The position numbers and the translations under genes are program-made. Source: Bradyrhizobium erythrophlei (GTDB lineage: Bacteria > Pseudomonadota > Alphaproteobacteria > Rhizobiales > Xanthobacteraceae). Taken from it: a stretch of DNA of 64,000 bases. The DNA lies in NCBI GenBank assembly GCA_900129675.1, contig FSRD01000003.1, forward strand, positions 248,001 to 312,000, given 5' to 3'. Each line of letters begins with the position of its first letter. The stretch's first letter is position 1. Under the pieces are notes generated by a model. That model was not told where the DNA came from and ran no database searches. It worked only from the letters and a program-made list of their open reading frames with translations. Below are positions 33,715-42,803 of the stretch, one piece after another.

Positions 33715-34959
33715 ATGGATTTCGATCTTTCCCCGTGGGCTGAGCAGTGGCGGAACAAGCTGCAGACGTTCTTCGACGCTGAGGTGCTGCCGCGCCACCG
33801 CGCCTGGGTCGAACATTTCGCCGATAGAAGTGAAGCGCCGCCTTTCATGGGCGACCTGCAGCAGAAGGCGCGCGCCGCTGGCTTATGGAATCTCGGCCTG
33901 CCCGAACTCGCCGGCGACGAGCCTGGCACGCGGCTTTCCAATCTCGACTACGCGCCGCTGGCCGAGATCATGGGTCGCCTGTTCTGGGCGCCGGAAGTCT
34001 TCAACTGCCAGGCGCCCGATGTGCCCAACATGATCGCGCTGCAGAACTGCGCGACACCGGAACAGAAGGCGCGCTGGCTGCGGCCGTTGCTCGATGCCAA
34101 AACCCGCTCGGCGTTCGGGATGACCGAGCCGGATGTGGCCTCCTCGGACGCCACCAACATCGCGACCAAAATGGTTCGCGATGGCGACGACTACGTTCTC
34201 AACGGGCGCAAATGGTTCATCACCGGCGCCGCCCATCCAAACTGTACCTTCCTGATCGTGATGGGCGTGACCGATGCGGACGCCGACCGCACGCGCCAGC
34301 ACTCCTGCATCATCGTGCCGATGCAGACGCCGGGTGTTCGCCTGGTGCGGCGGCTGCGCTGGATGGGCTGCGAGGATCACACCGCACCGATCGGCGAACT
34401 CGCGTTCGATAATGTGCGCGTGCCCGCGTCGAACCTGCTTGGCGAGGAAGGCGAGGGTTTTAAAGTGGCGCAGGTGCGCCTGGGCCCTGCGCGCATTCAC
34501 CACTGTATGCGCTCGATCGGGCTGTGCGAACTCCTGATCGAATTGATGATGGTGCGCGCGTTCGAGCGTTCCGCGTTCGGGCGGACCGTCATTCAATACG
34601 ATACGGTGCAGCGCTGGATCGCCGAATCCCGCGTCGAACTGGAGCAGGCGCGCCTGCTCGCCTATCGCTGCGCCTGGCGGCTCGACCAGACCGGCCATCA
34701 CGGCGCCTGGCGGGACGTGTCGCTGATCAAGGTCGCGGTGCCCACAATGCTGCAAAGGATCGCCGACCGCGCGCTGCAGGTGTTCGGCGCCATGGGCGGC
34801 TCCGACGATACGCCGATCCATCAGGCGCTGGCCTGGGGCCGCCTGCTGCGGATCGGTGACGGCCCCGACGAGGTTCACCTGCGGCAGATCTTTCGGATGG
34901 AGCCGACGCCCGCATGGTCGATCGCCAATTCGCCTTATCTGGCCGCGCATCCGGCGTGA
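33715..34959 (+). CDS. Acyl-CoA dehydrogenase (ACAD11-like)
   Basis: 414 residues from ATG 33715 with GAGGGAGG 5 bases ahead. FGMTEPDVASSDATNIATKM is the flavin/substrate signature, RKWFITGAAHPNC a core strand, and RIGDGPDEVHLRQIFRMEP near the C-terminus is characteristic of the ACAD10/11 type, where Asp in DGPDEVH region acts in catalysis. It would introduce a double bond into an acyl-CoA with FAD. It lies 39 bp before an alkylsulfatase gene on the same strand, so fatty acids from alkyl sulfate degradation are a reasonable substrate. Confidence 0.92.
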   Translation: MDFDLSPWAEQWRNKLQTFFDAEVLPRHRAWVEHFADRSEAPPFMGDLQQKARAAGLWNLGLPELAGDEPGTRLSNLDYAPLAEIMGRLFWAPEVFNCQAPDVPNMIALQNCATPEQKARWLRPLLDAKTRSAFGMTEPDVASSDATNIATKMVRDGDDYVLNGRKWFITGAAHPNCTFLIVMGVTDADADRTRQHSCIIVPMQTPGVRLVRRLRWMGCEDHTAPIGELAFDNVRVPASNLLGEEGEGFKVAQVRLGPARIHHCMRSIGLCELLIELMMVRAFERSAFGRTVIQYDTVQRWIAESRVELEQARLLAYRCAWRLDQTGHHGAWRDVSLIKVAVPTMLQRIADRALQVFGAMGGSDDTPIHQALAWGRLLRIGDGPDEVHLRQIFRMEPTPAWSIANSPYLAAHPA

Positions 34960-34998
34960 TGCGTCCTTCCATTTCAATTTTCGTTACGTGTGAGGAAC

Positions 34999-36939
34999 AT
35001 GACAATGACCCAGAACGTCAGCACTGAAACCCCCAAGGACGCTTCCGCATCGGTCATCGCGCAGCACGCGGCGACGCTGAAGGCGCTGCCGTTTTCCGAC
35101 ACGCGCGATTTTGACGACGCCGCGCGCGGCTTTCTCGGCAGCGTGGAACACGCAAAAATCGCCTCGCCGCAGGGCAGGACGGTCTGGAGCCTGGAGCCCT
35201 ACGCTTTCCTCGGGGAGGAAAAGGCCCCGCCGACCGTCGATCCCAGCCTGTGGCGGCAATCGCGCCTCAATATGAACCACGGCCTGTTCGAGGTGGTGCC
35301 CGGCGTCTATCAGGTGCGCGGGCTCGACATTGCCAACATGACGCTGATCGAGGGCGACAAGGGCGTGATCGTGGTCGACACCCTGACCTCGATCGAGGGC
35401 GCGCGCGCTGCGATGGAGCTTTACTTCCAGCACCGCGGCAAGAAACCGGTAACCGCCGTGATCTTCACCCACACCCATACCGACCATTGGGGCGGCGCGC
35501 GGGGCGTGCTCGATGATGAGACGCTCGCCAGCGGGAAGGTGCCGATTATCGCGCCGAATTTCTTCATGGAGCACGCGGTCTCCGAGAACATTATTGCGGG
35601 GCCGGCGATGCTGCGGCGCGCGCAATATCAGTTCGGGCCGCTATTGGCGAAGGGCGTGCGCGGGCAGGTCGATTGCGGGCTCGGCAAATCGATGGCGGCG
35701 GGCTCGGTCGCGCTGCTGCGGCCGACCGATCTGATCATCGCAACCGGCGACAAGCGCACCATCGACGGACTCGAATTCGAATTCCAGATGGCGCCGAACT
35801 CGGAAGCGCCGGCGGAAATGCATTTCTTCATCCCGCGCTACAAGATGCTCAATCTCGCGGAAAACTGCACGCATAATTTCCACAATCTGCTGCCGTTCCG
35901 CGGCGCCGACGTGCGCGACGCGCTGGCCTGGTCGAAATATCTCGGCGAAGCCCTGCAGATGTGGGGCGGCAAGGCGGACGCGATGTGCGGCCAGCATCAC
36001 TGGCCGGTATGGGGGCAGGAGCGGATCGACACCATGATCCGCCAGCAGCGCGATCTCTATAAATTCGCGCATGACCAGACCATTCGCCTGATGAACCATG
36101 GCCTGACCGCGACCGAAATCGCCGAGGCGATCCGGCTGCCCGCAAGCCTCGACGGCGCCTGGCATGGACGCGGCTACTACGGTCACATCCGGCACAATGT
36201 GAAGGCGATCTACCAGAAATATCTGGGATGGTACGACGCCAATCCGGTCAATCTCGATCCGCTGCCGCCGGTCGAGTCGGGCAAGAAATATGTCGAGTAT
36301 ATGGGCGGCGCGGACGCGATCCTGGCGCGGGCGCGCAAGGATTTTGGCAAAGGCGAATTCCGCTTCGTGGCGCAGGCGGTTAGCCACCTCGTATTCGCGG
36401 AGCCCGACAATCAGGCCGCGCGCGCGATGCTGGCCGATACGTTCGAGCAGCTCGGCTACGCCTCGGAAAGCTCGACCTGGCGCAACGCCTATCTGTTCGG
36501 CGCGCAGGAGTTGCGGCAGGGCATGCCGAAAGTGCCGCCGCGCGCGGGGATGCCGCGCGAGACGCTGGCGGCGCTGCGCACCGAGCAGCTATGGGACGTG
36601 CTCGGCGTCCGCCTCAACGGCCCCAAGGCCGAAGGCAAGCGCATCGTGCTGAACTGGAATTTTACCGACACCAACGAGAGCTTCATTCTCAATCTGGAAA
36701 ATTCCGCGCTCACCTACGTCGCCGGCGCGCAGGCCGCCGACGCGCATGCGAGCTTCACGCTGGCGCGCAGCACACTGGATGAGGTGATCGCCAAGCTGGC
36801 GACGTTTCCGGAAGCGGTTGGCGCCGGCAAGATCAAGGTCAGCGGCGACCCGTTGCGTCTCGGCGAACTGATGATGCTGATGGATGAGTTTCCGCGGATG
36901 TTCGAGATCGTCGAGCCGAAGCGCACGGCGGTGAGTTAG
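34999..36939 (+). CDS. Alkyl sulfatase, SdsA1/BDS1 type (metallo-beta-lactamase fold)
   Basis: 646 residues from ATG 34999 (another ATG at 35005; GAGGA just upstream). The zinc motif THTHTDHWGG is at about 157-166. NFFMEHAVSENIIAGPAMLRRAQYQFG, LNLAENCTHNFHNLLPFRGADVRD and AMCGQHHWPVWG are conserved SdsA segments with further metal and sulfate ligands. The last ~120 residues are an SCP2-like domain. It hydrolyses primary or secondary alkyl sulfates to alcohol plus sulfate. No signal peptide is visible, unlike Pseudomonas SdsA1, so the enzyme may be cytoplasmic. The length is normal. Confidence 0.93.
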   Translation: MTMTQNVSTETPKDASASVIAQHAATLKALPFSDTRDFDDAARGFLGSVEHAKIASPQGRTVWSLEPYAFLGEEKAPPTVDPSLWRQSRLNMNHGLFEVVPGVYQVRGLDIANMTLIEGDKGVIVVDTLTSIEGARAAMELYFQHRGKKPVTAVIFTHTHTDHWGGARGVLDDETLASGKVPIIAPNFFMEHAVSENIIAGPAMLRRAQYQFGPLLAKGVRGQVDCGLGKSMAAGSVALLRPTDLIIATGDKRTIDGLEFEFQMAPNSEAPAEMHFFIPRYKMLNLAENCTHNFHNLLPFRGADVRDALAWSKYLGEALQMWGGKADAMCGQHHWPVWGQERIDTMIRQQRDLYKFAHDQTIRLMNHGLTATEIAEAIRLPASLDGAWHGRGYYGHIRHNVKAIYQKYLGWYDANPVNLDPLPPVESGKKYVEYMGGADAILARARKDFGKGEFRFVAQAVSHLVFAEPDNQAARAMLADTFEQLGYASESSTWRNAYLFGAQELRQGMPKVPPRAGMPRETLAALRTEQLWDVLGVRLNGPKAEGKRIVLNWNFTDTNESFILNLENSALTYVAGAQAADAHASFTLARSTLDEVIAKLATFPEAVGAGKIKVSGDPLRLGELMMLMDEFPRMFEIVEPKRTAVS

Positions 36940-36954
36940 GTGTGCGCTCACAGC

Positions 36955-37038
36955 CGTCATTGCGAGCGAAGCGAAGCAATCCATCGAGCGGCAAGGGAAG
37001 TATGGATTGCTTCGTCGCAAGTGCTCCTCGCAATGACG
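36955..37038. repeat. GTCATTGCGAGC repeat, short form (copy 5)
   Basis: CGTCATTGCGAGCGAAGCGA, then GCAATCCAT / ATGGATTGC as the inner pair, then CTCCTCGCAATGACG. It starts 15 bases after the alkylsulfatase stop. The whole 350-bp gap 36940-37291 between the convergent sulfatase and livF genes is filled with three repeat elements and no gene. Confidence 0.9.
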
Positions 37039-37094
37039 GTGAGGCAGCGCGTCATATCCCCAGAACCCGTAGGGGGCAAAGGCGCCCTTGCGCC

Positions 37095-37139
37095 GTGCCC
37101 ACCATTTAACGTGAGACCGTCGTCGTGAATGGTGGGCAC
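37095..37139. repeat. GTGCCCACCATT hairpin repeat
   Basis: GTGCCCACCATT (37095-37106) and AATGGTGGGCAC (37128-37139) are perfect 12-base inverted arms, extended by one more pair. CTTTGCCCACCCTACGAAAG follows. A related GGTGGGTTA element occurs at 63924. It is a third repeat family and a strong potential terminator between convergent genes. Confidence 0.8.
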
Positions 37140-37193
37140 GCTCCGCTTTGCCCACCCTACGAAAGATGTCGCGTCGTCATTGCTTGGCGCAAC

Positions 37194-37278
37194 TGTCATT
37201 GCGAGGAGCGAAGCGACGAAGCAATCCATCCTTTCTTTCCGCTGCGGCATGGATTGCTTCGCTTCGCTCGCAATGACG
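37194..37278. repeat. GTCATTGCGAGC repeat, short form (copy 6)
   Basis: TGTCATTGCGAGGAGCGAAG at the left, GCTTCGCTCGCAATGACG at the right, inner GCAATCCAT / ATGGATTGC pair. It ends 13 bases from the stop codon of livF, at its 3' side. Confidence 0.88.
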
Positions 37279-37291
37279 CTGAAGGAGCGCC

Positions 37292-37996
37292 TCAAATCCC
37301 CAGATACGCCGCCTGCACCTGCTTGTTGTTGGCAAGCTCGGTGCTCGTCCCGTGCATGATCACGTTGCCGCTTTCCAGCACATAGGCGCGCTGGACCAGC
37401 GACAGCGCGCGGCTGACGTTCTGCTCCACCAGGAGGATCGCGGTGCCCATCTTGTGGATCTCGCCGATCTTCTCGAAGGTCACGTCGGTCATGACGGGCG
37501 CGAGGCCCAGCGAGGGCTCGTCGAGCATCAGCAGCTTCGGCTTCAGCATCAGCCCGCGGCCGACCGCGAGCATCTGCTGCTCGCCGCCGCTCATGGTGCC
37601 GGCCAGTTGCTGCCTGCGTTCGGCCAGCCGCGGAAAGATGCTGTAGACCAGCTCGAGCGTGCGGCTGCGTTCCGCCTTCGCCTTCGGCACATAGGCGCCG
37701 ATCTCGAGATTTTCGTGCACCGTCATTTCGGGAAACACCTGACGCCCCTCCGGGACATGGGCAATGCCCAGTTCCGGAATCCGGTGCGGCGGCAGCGACG
37801 CGAGATTGGTGCCGGCGAAGGTGACATTGCCGGCCGACAGTTTGACCAGCCCGGAAACCGCGCGCAGCGTCGTGCTCTTGCCGGCACCGTTGGCGCCCAG
37901 CAGGCCGACCGCTTCGCCTTCGCCGATCGTGATGCTGACATTCGTGATCGCGGGCACCGAGCCGTAGCTGGCGCACACGCCTGACAGTTCAAGCAT
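37292..37996 (-). CDS. livF: Branched-chain amino acid-type ABC transporter ATPase (LivF), second system
   Basis: 234 residues. Walker A LLGANGAGKSTTLR, signature MSGGEQQMLAVGRGL, Walker B KLLMLDEPSLGLAP, switch VEQNVSRAL. Its start overlaps the livG end by 8 bases. It is the last gene of operon K-H-M-G-F on the minus strand and is clearly diverged from the LivF at 10053-10778. Confidence 0.92.
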   Translation of the reverse strand: MLELSGVCASYGSVPAITNVSITIGEGEAVGLLGANGAGKSTTLRAVSGLVKLSAGNVTFAGTNLASLPPHRIPELGIAHVPEGRQVFPEMTVHENLEIGAYVPKAKAERSRTLELVYSIFPRLAERRQQLAGTMSGGEQQMLAVGRGLMLKPKLLMLDEPSLGLAPVMTDVTFEKIGEIHKMGTAILLVEQNVSRALSLVQRAYVLESGNVIMHGTSTELANNKQVQAAYLGI

Positions 37997-38738
37997 GCGC
38001 GTCTCCCGAGGCTGGCGGATGCACGTAGGAGCCGAGATAGGCGCGGATCACTTCCGGATTTTCCACGATCTCCTTGGGCGTGCCCTCGGCGATCTTTTGC
38101 CCGTGGTCGAGCACCACGATATGGCGCGCCACCGCCATGATCGCGCGCATCACGTGCTCGACGATCACGATGGTCAGGCCGCGGCCTGAAAGCTTCTTGA
38201 CCAATGCGACCGCCTGATCGATCTCGGCCGGGTTGAGCCCGGCCATCACCTCATCGAGCAGCAAAATCCGCGGCTCGGTCGCCAGCGCGCGCGCCATCTC
38301 CAGCCGCCGCTGGTCGATCGTGGTGAGATCTTTGGCCGCGGTCTGTTCCTTGGCCGCGAGGCCGACGAACTCGATCGCCTCCAGCGCCCGGGTGCGGGCG
38401 GCGGCAACATGGCGGTCGCGCAGGAAGGCGCCGGTCATGACATTCGCCAGCACCGTCATCGCGCCAAAGGGCTTTGCGACCTGAAAAGTGCGCGCCATCC
38501 CGAGGGCGCAGATATCATGCGGCTTGAGGCCGACGATGTCGCGGCCGAACGCCTTAACCGAACCGGCGTCGGGCCGGTGAAAACCGGTGATGAGATGAAA
38601 GCTCGTGGTCTTGCCCGCGCCGTTCGGCCCGATCAGCGCCACGGTCTCGTTCTCCTGCACCGCAAAGCTGACGTCCTGCACGGCGCGCAAGCCGCCGAAC
38701 CGCTTGCTGAGACCCTTGATAACCAGTGCTTCTGCCAT
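37989..38738 (-). CDS. livG: Branched-chain amino acid-type ABC transporter ATPase (LivG), second system
   Basis: 249 residues from ATG 38738, 10 bases after the livM stop; a longer frame would overlap livM. Walker A LIGPNGAGKTTSFH, signature-like DLTTIDQRRLEMARAL (degenerate, as usual in LivG), Walker B RILLLDEVMAGLNP, switch VEHVM. It pairs with the LivF encoded next. Confidence 0.92.
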   Translation of the reverse strand: MAEALVIKGLSKRFGGLRAVQDVSFAVQENETVALIGPNGAGKTTSFHLITGFHRPDAGSVKAFGRDIVGLKPHDICALGMARTFQVAKPFGAMTVLANVMTGAFLRDRHVAAARTRALEAIEFVGLAAKEQTAAKDLTTIDQRRLEMARALATEPRILLLDEVMAGLNPAEIDQAVALVKKLSGRGLTIVIVEHVMRAIMAVARHIVVLDHGQKIAEGTPKEIVENPEVIRAYLGSYVHPPASGDAHA

Positions 38739-38748
38739 CGGCCGGTCC

Positions 38749-39741
38749 CTACGCGCGAGCCGGATGGCGGCGGACATAGCGGTGATACGCTTCCGTCGCC
38801 ACGCCCATCAGCCCGGTCGGCCGCCACAGGATCACGGCCATCAGGATCAGGCTGTAGACGGTGAGCTGAATGCCGCCGACCGAACCGCCGAGCCAGCTCT
38901 GCAGCAGGGTCGACGTCGTCTCCAGCAGCACGGTGCCGACCACCGGCCCCCACAGCGTCCCAATGCCGCCGACGATCGATACCAGCGCCGCCTCGATCGA
39001 GATGCTGAAGCTGAACGCCGTCGCGGGGTCGATGAAGTAGATGTATTGGGTGTAGAACGTGCCGGCCATCGCGGTCAGGAACGAACTGATCATGTAGATG
39101 TCGCGTTTGATTTTTGGCGCGTTGACGCCGATCGCTTCCGCCGCGTCTTCATCCTCGCCGATGGCGACGAGGTAATAGCCCATCCAGGATCGCTCGATCA
39201 GCCAGGTGATCAGAAGTCCGAGCGCGAGCAGGCCGAGCGCGACGTAGTAATAAGCCGCCTTGGCCTCGAACTGCATCATCAACGGCGCATTGCCGAGATT
39301 CGGGATGGTGGTGCCTTCGGCGCCCCAGGCGAAATCGCGGAATTTCAGGAAGATCAGCATCAGGGCTTGCGCGGTCGCGATGGTGGCGATGGTGAAGTAG
39401 GGGCCGCGCAGGCGAAAGCACAGCCAGCCGATCGGCAGGCTCGCCAGCATCGCCACCACGCCGCCGGCCACCATCCCGATCCAGGGCGAGATGCCGAAAT
39501 TGATCTGCAGGATGGTCGAGGTGTAGGCGCCGAGGCCGAAATAGGCGGCGTGTCCCAGCGATAGCTGCTTGGCGTAACCGCCCATCAGGTTCCAGGCGAT
39601 GCCGATGAACGAGAACAGCAGGATGCGGATGAAGATGTCGATCGCAAACGAGGTTTTGACGACCAGCGGCAGGGCAATCAGAACGATGGCACCCGCTGCG
39701 AGCCAAACCAAAGTCTGCGTTCGCAGTCCCAATATCGTCAT
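38749..39741 (-). CDS. livM: Branched-chain amino acid-type ABC transporter permease (LivM), second system
   Basis: 330 residues; about ten hydrophobic segments. ILLFSFIGIAWNLMGGYAKQLSLGHAAYFGLGAYTS, around residues 38-73, is the conserved LivM region. AIGEDEDAAEAIGVNAPKIKRDIY and EAALVSIVGGIGTLWGPVVGTVLL form the coupling region. The start overlaps livH as ATGA. Confidence 0.92.
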   Translation of the reverse strand: MTILGLRTQTLVWLAAGAIVLIALPLVVKTSFAIDIFIRILLFSFIGIAWNLMGGYAKQLSLGHAAYFGLGAYTSTILQINFGISPWIGMVAGGVVAMLASLPIGWLCFRLRGPYFTIATIATAQALMLIFLKFRDFAWGAEGTTIPNLGNAPLMMQFEAKAAYYYVALGLLALGLLITWLIERSWMGYYLVAIGEDEDAAEAIGVNAPKIKRDIYMISSFLTAMAGTFYTQYIYFIDPATAFSFSISIEAALVSIVGGIGTLWGPVVGTVLLETTSTLLQSWLGGSVGGIQLTVYSLILMAVILWRPTGLMGVATEAYHRYVRRHPARA

Positions 39742-40607
39742 CGCGCCCTCCCGCCACCAAGGCCGGTCGGCTTGAAGGCCAGCGTCAGCAGCAGCATCGC
39801 AAACACCACAATCAGTCCGGAGTCGGCACCGACGAACTGGATGCCGAGCGATTCCGCGACTCCCATCATCAGGCTGGCGACGAGTGCGCCGATCACATTG
39901 CCGAGCGTGCCCAGCACCACGGCGACAAAGGCCATCAGCACAAAGGTCTGGCCGACGAACGGATAGGCCGAATAGAACGGCATCAGCAGCGAGCCGGCGG
40001 CGCCGGCCAGCGCCAGCGCCACCCCGAGCGCGACGCAGAACACCCGGTTGGGATTGATCCCCATCAGCATCGCGACATCAGGGTTCTGCGATGCGGCGCG
40101 CATCGCCTTGCCGAGATCGGTGGTGTGCAGGAACACCCAGAGCGCGCCGCTCAGCCCCATCGCCACCACGAAGGCGATCAGTTTGGCGACGGGGATATAG
40201 AGCCCGCCGATGTGGAACGCTTCATCCGAATAGGAGGTGTGAACGGTGCGGTAATTCGCTGTAAACAGCATCAGCGCCAGATTGAGCAGCAACAGCGACA
40301 GCGCAAAGGTCAGGAAGATCTGGGGCATGTCGTTAGGTCCCAACACCCGGCGGATCAGGAAATGCTGGATCAGGACGCCGATCACGAACAGCACCGGCAT
40401 CGATACCACCAGCGACACGATCGGGTCGATGCCGAACTGGTTGGCGAGAAAGAACGAGATATACATCCCGATCATCACGAATTCGCCCTGGGCGAAATTG
40501 ACGATCTTGACCACGCCGAAGATCAGCGTGACGCCGATGCTGACGAGCGCGTAAATGCCGCCGATGAGCAGGCCGTTGATCACGGCCTGGGCCAGTGTCT
40601 CCCACAT
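39738..40607 (-). CDS. livH: Branched-chain amino acid-type ABC transporter permease (LivH), second system
   Basis: 289 residues. ALVSIGVTLIFGVVKIVNFAQGEFVMIGMY near the N-terminus and MAFVAVVLGTLGNVIGALVASLMMG near the C-terminus are the two diagnostic LivH segments. It lies 16 bp after the binding-protein gene. Confidence 0.92.
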   Translation of the reverse strand: MWETLAQAVINGLLIGGIYALVSIGVTLIFGVVKIVNFAQGEFVMIGMYISFFLANQFGIDPIVSLVVSMPVLFVIGVLIQHFLIRRVLGPNDMPQIFLTFALSLLLLNLALMLFTANYRTVHTSYSDEAFHIGGLYIPVAKLIAFVVAMGLSGALWVFLHTTDLGKAMRAASQNPDVAMLMGINPNRVFCVALGVALALAGAAGSLLMPFYSAYPFVGQTFVLMAFVAVVLGTLGNVIGALVASLMMGVAESLGIQFVGADSGLIVVFAMLLLTLAFKPTGLGGGRAR

Positions 40608-40623
40608 CGAATTGACCGGTGCT

Positions 40624-41877
40624 TCAGGTTTTCATCAGCGGCGCGCGCTTGTCTTCGTCCGGGAAGACGCTGGCGAGATCGGCGTTCTGCCACTGCACCC
40701 CGACCGGATGGCCGTATACGTTCTTGCCGTCGGGGCCGAACTTCACCTTGCCGCCGGGCGCCATCGCGGCGTAGCCCTTTGACACATCGAGCGTGGACAG
40801 GGCGTCGCGAACCTTCTGCGGATCGGCGGAGGCGGCGCGCTCCAGCGCGTCGGCCAACATGAAGGTCTGCGCCACCAGGCCGCCGGCATATTCGAACAGG
40901 AATTCGCCGGTGCGCTTCTTGTATTCGGCGTTCACCTTCTGCGCGTCGTCGCTCATGTCATGGTTCCAGTGCGCCACGCCCTGGAGGCCTTCGGCGAGCT
41001 TGCCGACGTTCTTGTAGAAATCCGGAATCACGAACCCGCCCGAGCCGCCGTTGATGGCGACGTTGAGGCCGACCTGCTTGACGGTGCGCACAATCAGGAT
41101 GAGGTCGTTCAGATAGGAGACCGAGAACAGCGCGTTGGCGCCGGAGGCCTTGACCTTGTTGATCAGCGGCGAGGCGTCGGTGAAGCCGGCCGAGTAAGGT
41201 TCGAACATCACGATTTCGACGCCTTCGCCCGGCGCCAGTTCCTTCAGGCCGTTCGACGTCGAGGTGCCGAACGCGGTGTTCTCGAAGATCACGGCCACTT
41301 TCGGCTTGTCGCCGACCAATTTCGCCATTTGCAATTGCGCTTTGGCAAATTGCGAGGCGCGGGCGAACGGCGTGAACGTATAGTTGCGGCCCTTGTTGAG
41401 CTGGTCGGAGCTGGAGCCGGTGATGATCGGAACCTTTGCGCGTTCGCATACTTCGCTTGCGATCAGGGTCAGCGCGCTCGCGAAGCAGCCGTGGATTGCC
41501 GACAGCTTGTTGCCGGTGATCAGCCGATCGGTTTCGGTGCGCGTCACCGTCGTATCGCTCTGCACGTCCGAAACGATCAGGTTGAGCTTGGCGCCGCCGA
41601 GCGACTTGATGCCGCCGGCCTCATTGATCATTTCGATCGCGAGCTTGGCGGCGGAAACGCAGCCCACGCCGATCTGCGCCATGCTGCCGGTGGTCGGATA
41701 GAGCGCGCCGATATTGATGGGGTCGGCCGCCCAGCCGCGCAGCGGCACAGCGCCGAAGGCGCCGGCGGCGAGAATGCCGCCGGTCTTGACCAGAAACTGG
41801 CGGCGGCTTTGTCGCTTCGGCGACCCCTGGGTGAGGTCGCCTTTGTTGCCGACAGAAGCCTTGCGATCTTTTTTCAT
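40624..41877 (-). CDS. livK: ABC transporter substrate-binding protein, LivK family, second system
   Basis: 417 residues from ATG 41877 with GGGGGGAA ahead; the longer open frame upstream runs into the divergent regulator. The Tat-type leader is SRRQFLVKTGGILAAGAFG at about 24-42. The mature chain begins INIGALYPTTGSMAQIGVGC, and HGCFASALTLIASEVCERAKVPIITGSS is the ligand-binding loop region. It is the first gene of the second Liv operon, divergent from a GntR regulator that probably controls it. Confidence 0.92.
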   Translation of the reverse strand: MKKDRKASVGNKGDLTQGSPKRQSRRQFLVKTGGILAAGAFGAVPLRGWAADPINIGALYPTTGSMAQIGVGCVSAAKLAIEMINEAGGIKSLGGAKLNLIVSDVQSDTTVTRTETDRLITGNKLSAIHGCFASALTLIASEVCERAKVPIITGSSSDQLNKGRNYTFTPFARASQFAKAQLQMAKLVGDKPKVAVIFENTAFGTSTSNGLKELAPGEGVEIVMFEPYSAGFTDASPLINKVKASGANALFSVSYLNDLILIVRTVKQVGLNVAINGGSGGFVIPDFYKNVGKLAEGLQGVAHWNHDMSDDAQKVNAEYKKRTGEFLFEYAGGLVAQTFMLADALERAASADPQKVRDALSTLDVSKGYAAMAPGGKVKFGPDGKNVYGHPVGVQWQNADLASVFPDEDKRAPLMKT

Positions 41878-41950
41878 TCCGTTCCCCCCTGTGCTGGCGA
41901 CGGTACAGCGCGCGTCCGCCGGTTTTTTGGGATCGTAGCTTCTTCCAAAA

Positions 41951-41962
41951 TTGTTTACAATA
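41951..41962. promoter_or_regulatory. Candidate GntR operator
   Basis: ATTGTTTACAAT is a 12-bp palindrome (ATTGT-TT-ACAAT) with the GT...AC core of GntR/FCD operators. It lies in the AT-rich centre of the 175-bp gap between livK (starts 41877, minus) and the GntR gene (starts 42053, plus). A partial second half (TTTTCAATAT) follows. Confidence 0.55.
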
Positions 41963-42052
41963 TAGTTTTCAATATTATTATGATTGAAAGCGATAGCTTT
42001 TGCCGCCGATGGGTTGCGCCCGGCGGCGCACAGCCGCCAAACCGGGGAAATT

Positions 42053-42793
42053 ATGGTCGGAAAACCATCCAAACGCGCGGTCGCCCGGCCGGCCAAACCC
42101 CGGCAGGTTGCGGCATCGCCGGCGCGCGAGCCCGCCGCCGTCATGATCGCCAAGCGCCTCGAGGAGGACATCGTGCTGGGGCGGCGCCAGCCGAAGGAGC
42201 GGCTGATCGAGCAGGATCTTTCCGACCTGTTCCAGACCCATCGCGGTGACGTGCGGCTGGCGCTGTTCGAGCTCGAAAAGAAAGGCCTGGTGGAGCGCAT
42301 TCCAAATCGCGGCGCGCTGGTTCGCGGCCTGACCCCGCTGGAGGTGAAGGAAATTTACGCGGTGCGCGAAGAGCTGGAAGTGATGGCTGTCCGCATCATT
42401 CCGTTTCCGGTCGGCAACAAGGATATCGAGCGGCTCGACCAGCTGCAGCGCCAGCATGCCGCCGCCATCACCGCGGGTGACCTGCTGAGCGTGTTTTACA
42501 GCAATCTCAGTTTTCACCAGGCTCTGTTCGGGCTCTGCGGCAATGCCTGCCTGATCGAAACCATCGATCTGCTGGACCGGAAGGTCTACGGTATCCGATC
42601 TTATGCGAATGCATTTCCGGAATCGCTCGATGGCGCCCGCCGCGACCACCTCGATATGATCAAGGCGCTTCGCGCGTCGCGGCGCAACGATCTGGTGGCG
42701 CTGACGCGGCGCCACCTGAAGCCCTCGCCGGAGGCCTATATCAAGGCTTACGAGCGCCGCTTCGGCAAAGCCGATCTGGCGCCCGCGCCTTGA
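42053..42793 (+). CDS. GntR family regulator with FCD domain
   Basis: 246 residues from ATG 42053 with GGGGAA ahead. The winged HTH is MIAKRLEEDIVLGRRQPKERLIEQDLSDLFQTHRGDVRLALFELEKKGLVERIPNRGALVRGL, about residues 31-93 in this count. The C-terminal all-helical FCD domain has the metal/ligand His and Asp residues (SFHQALF, RRDHLDMIKAL, RRHL). It is divergent from livK and next to an ATTGTTTACAAT palindrome, so it is the likely regulator of the second Liv importer. Confidence 0.92.
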   Translation: MVGKPSKRAVARPAKPRQVAASPAREPAAVMIAKRLEEDIVLGRRQPKERLIEQDLSDLFQTHRGDVRLALFELEKKGLVERIPNRGALVRGLTPLEVKEIYAVREELEVMAVRIIPFPVGNKDIERLDQLQRQHAAAITAGDLLSVFYSNLSFHQALFGLCGNACLIETIDLLDRKVYGIRSYANAFPESLDGARRDHLDMIKALRASRRNDLVALTRRHLKPSPEAYIKAYERRFGKADLAPAP

Positions 42794-42803
42794 ACTGAGC
42801 GAT

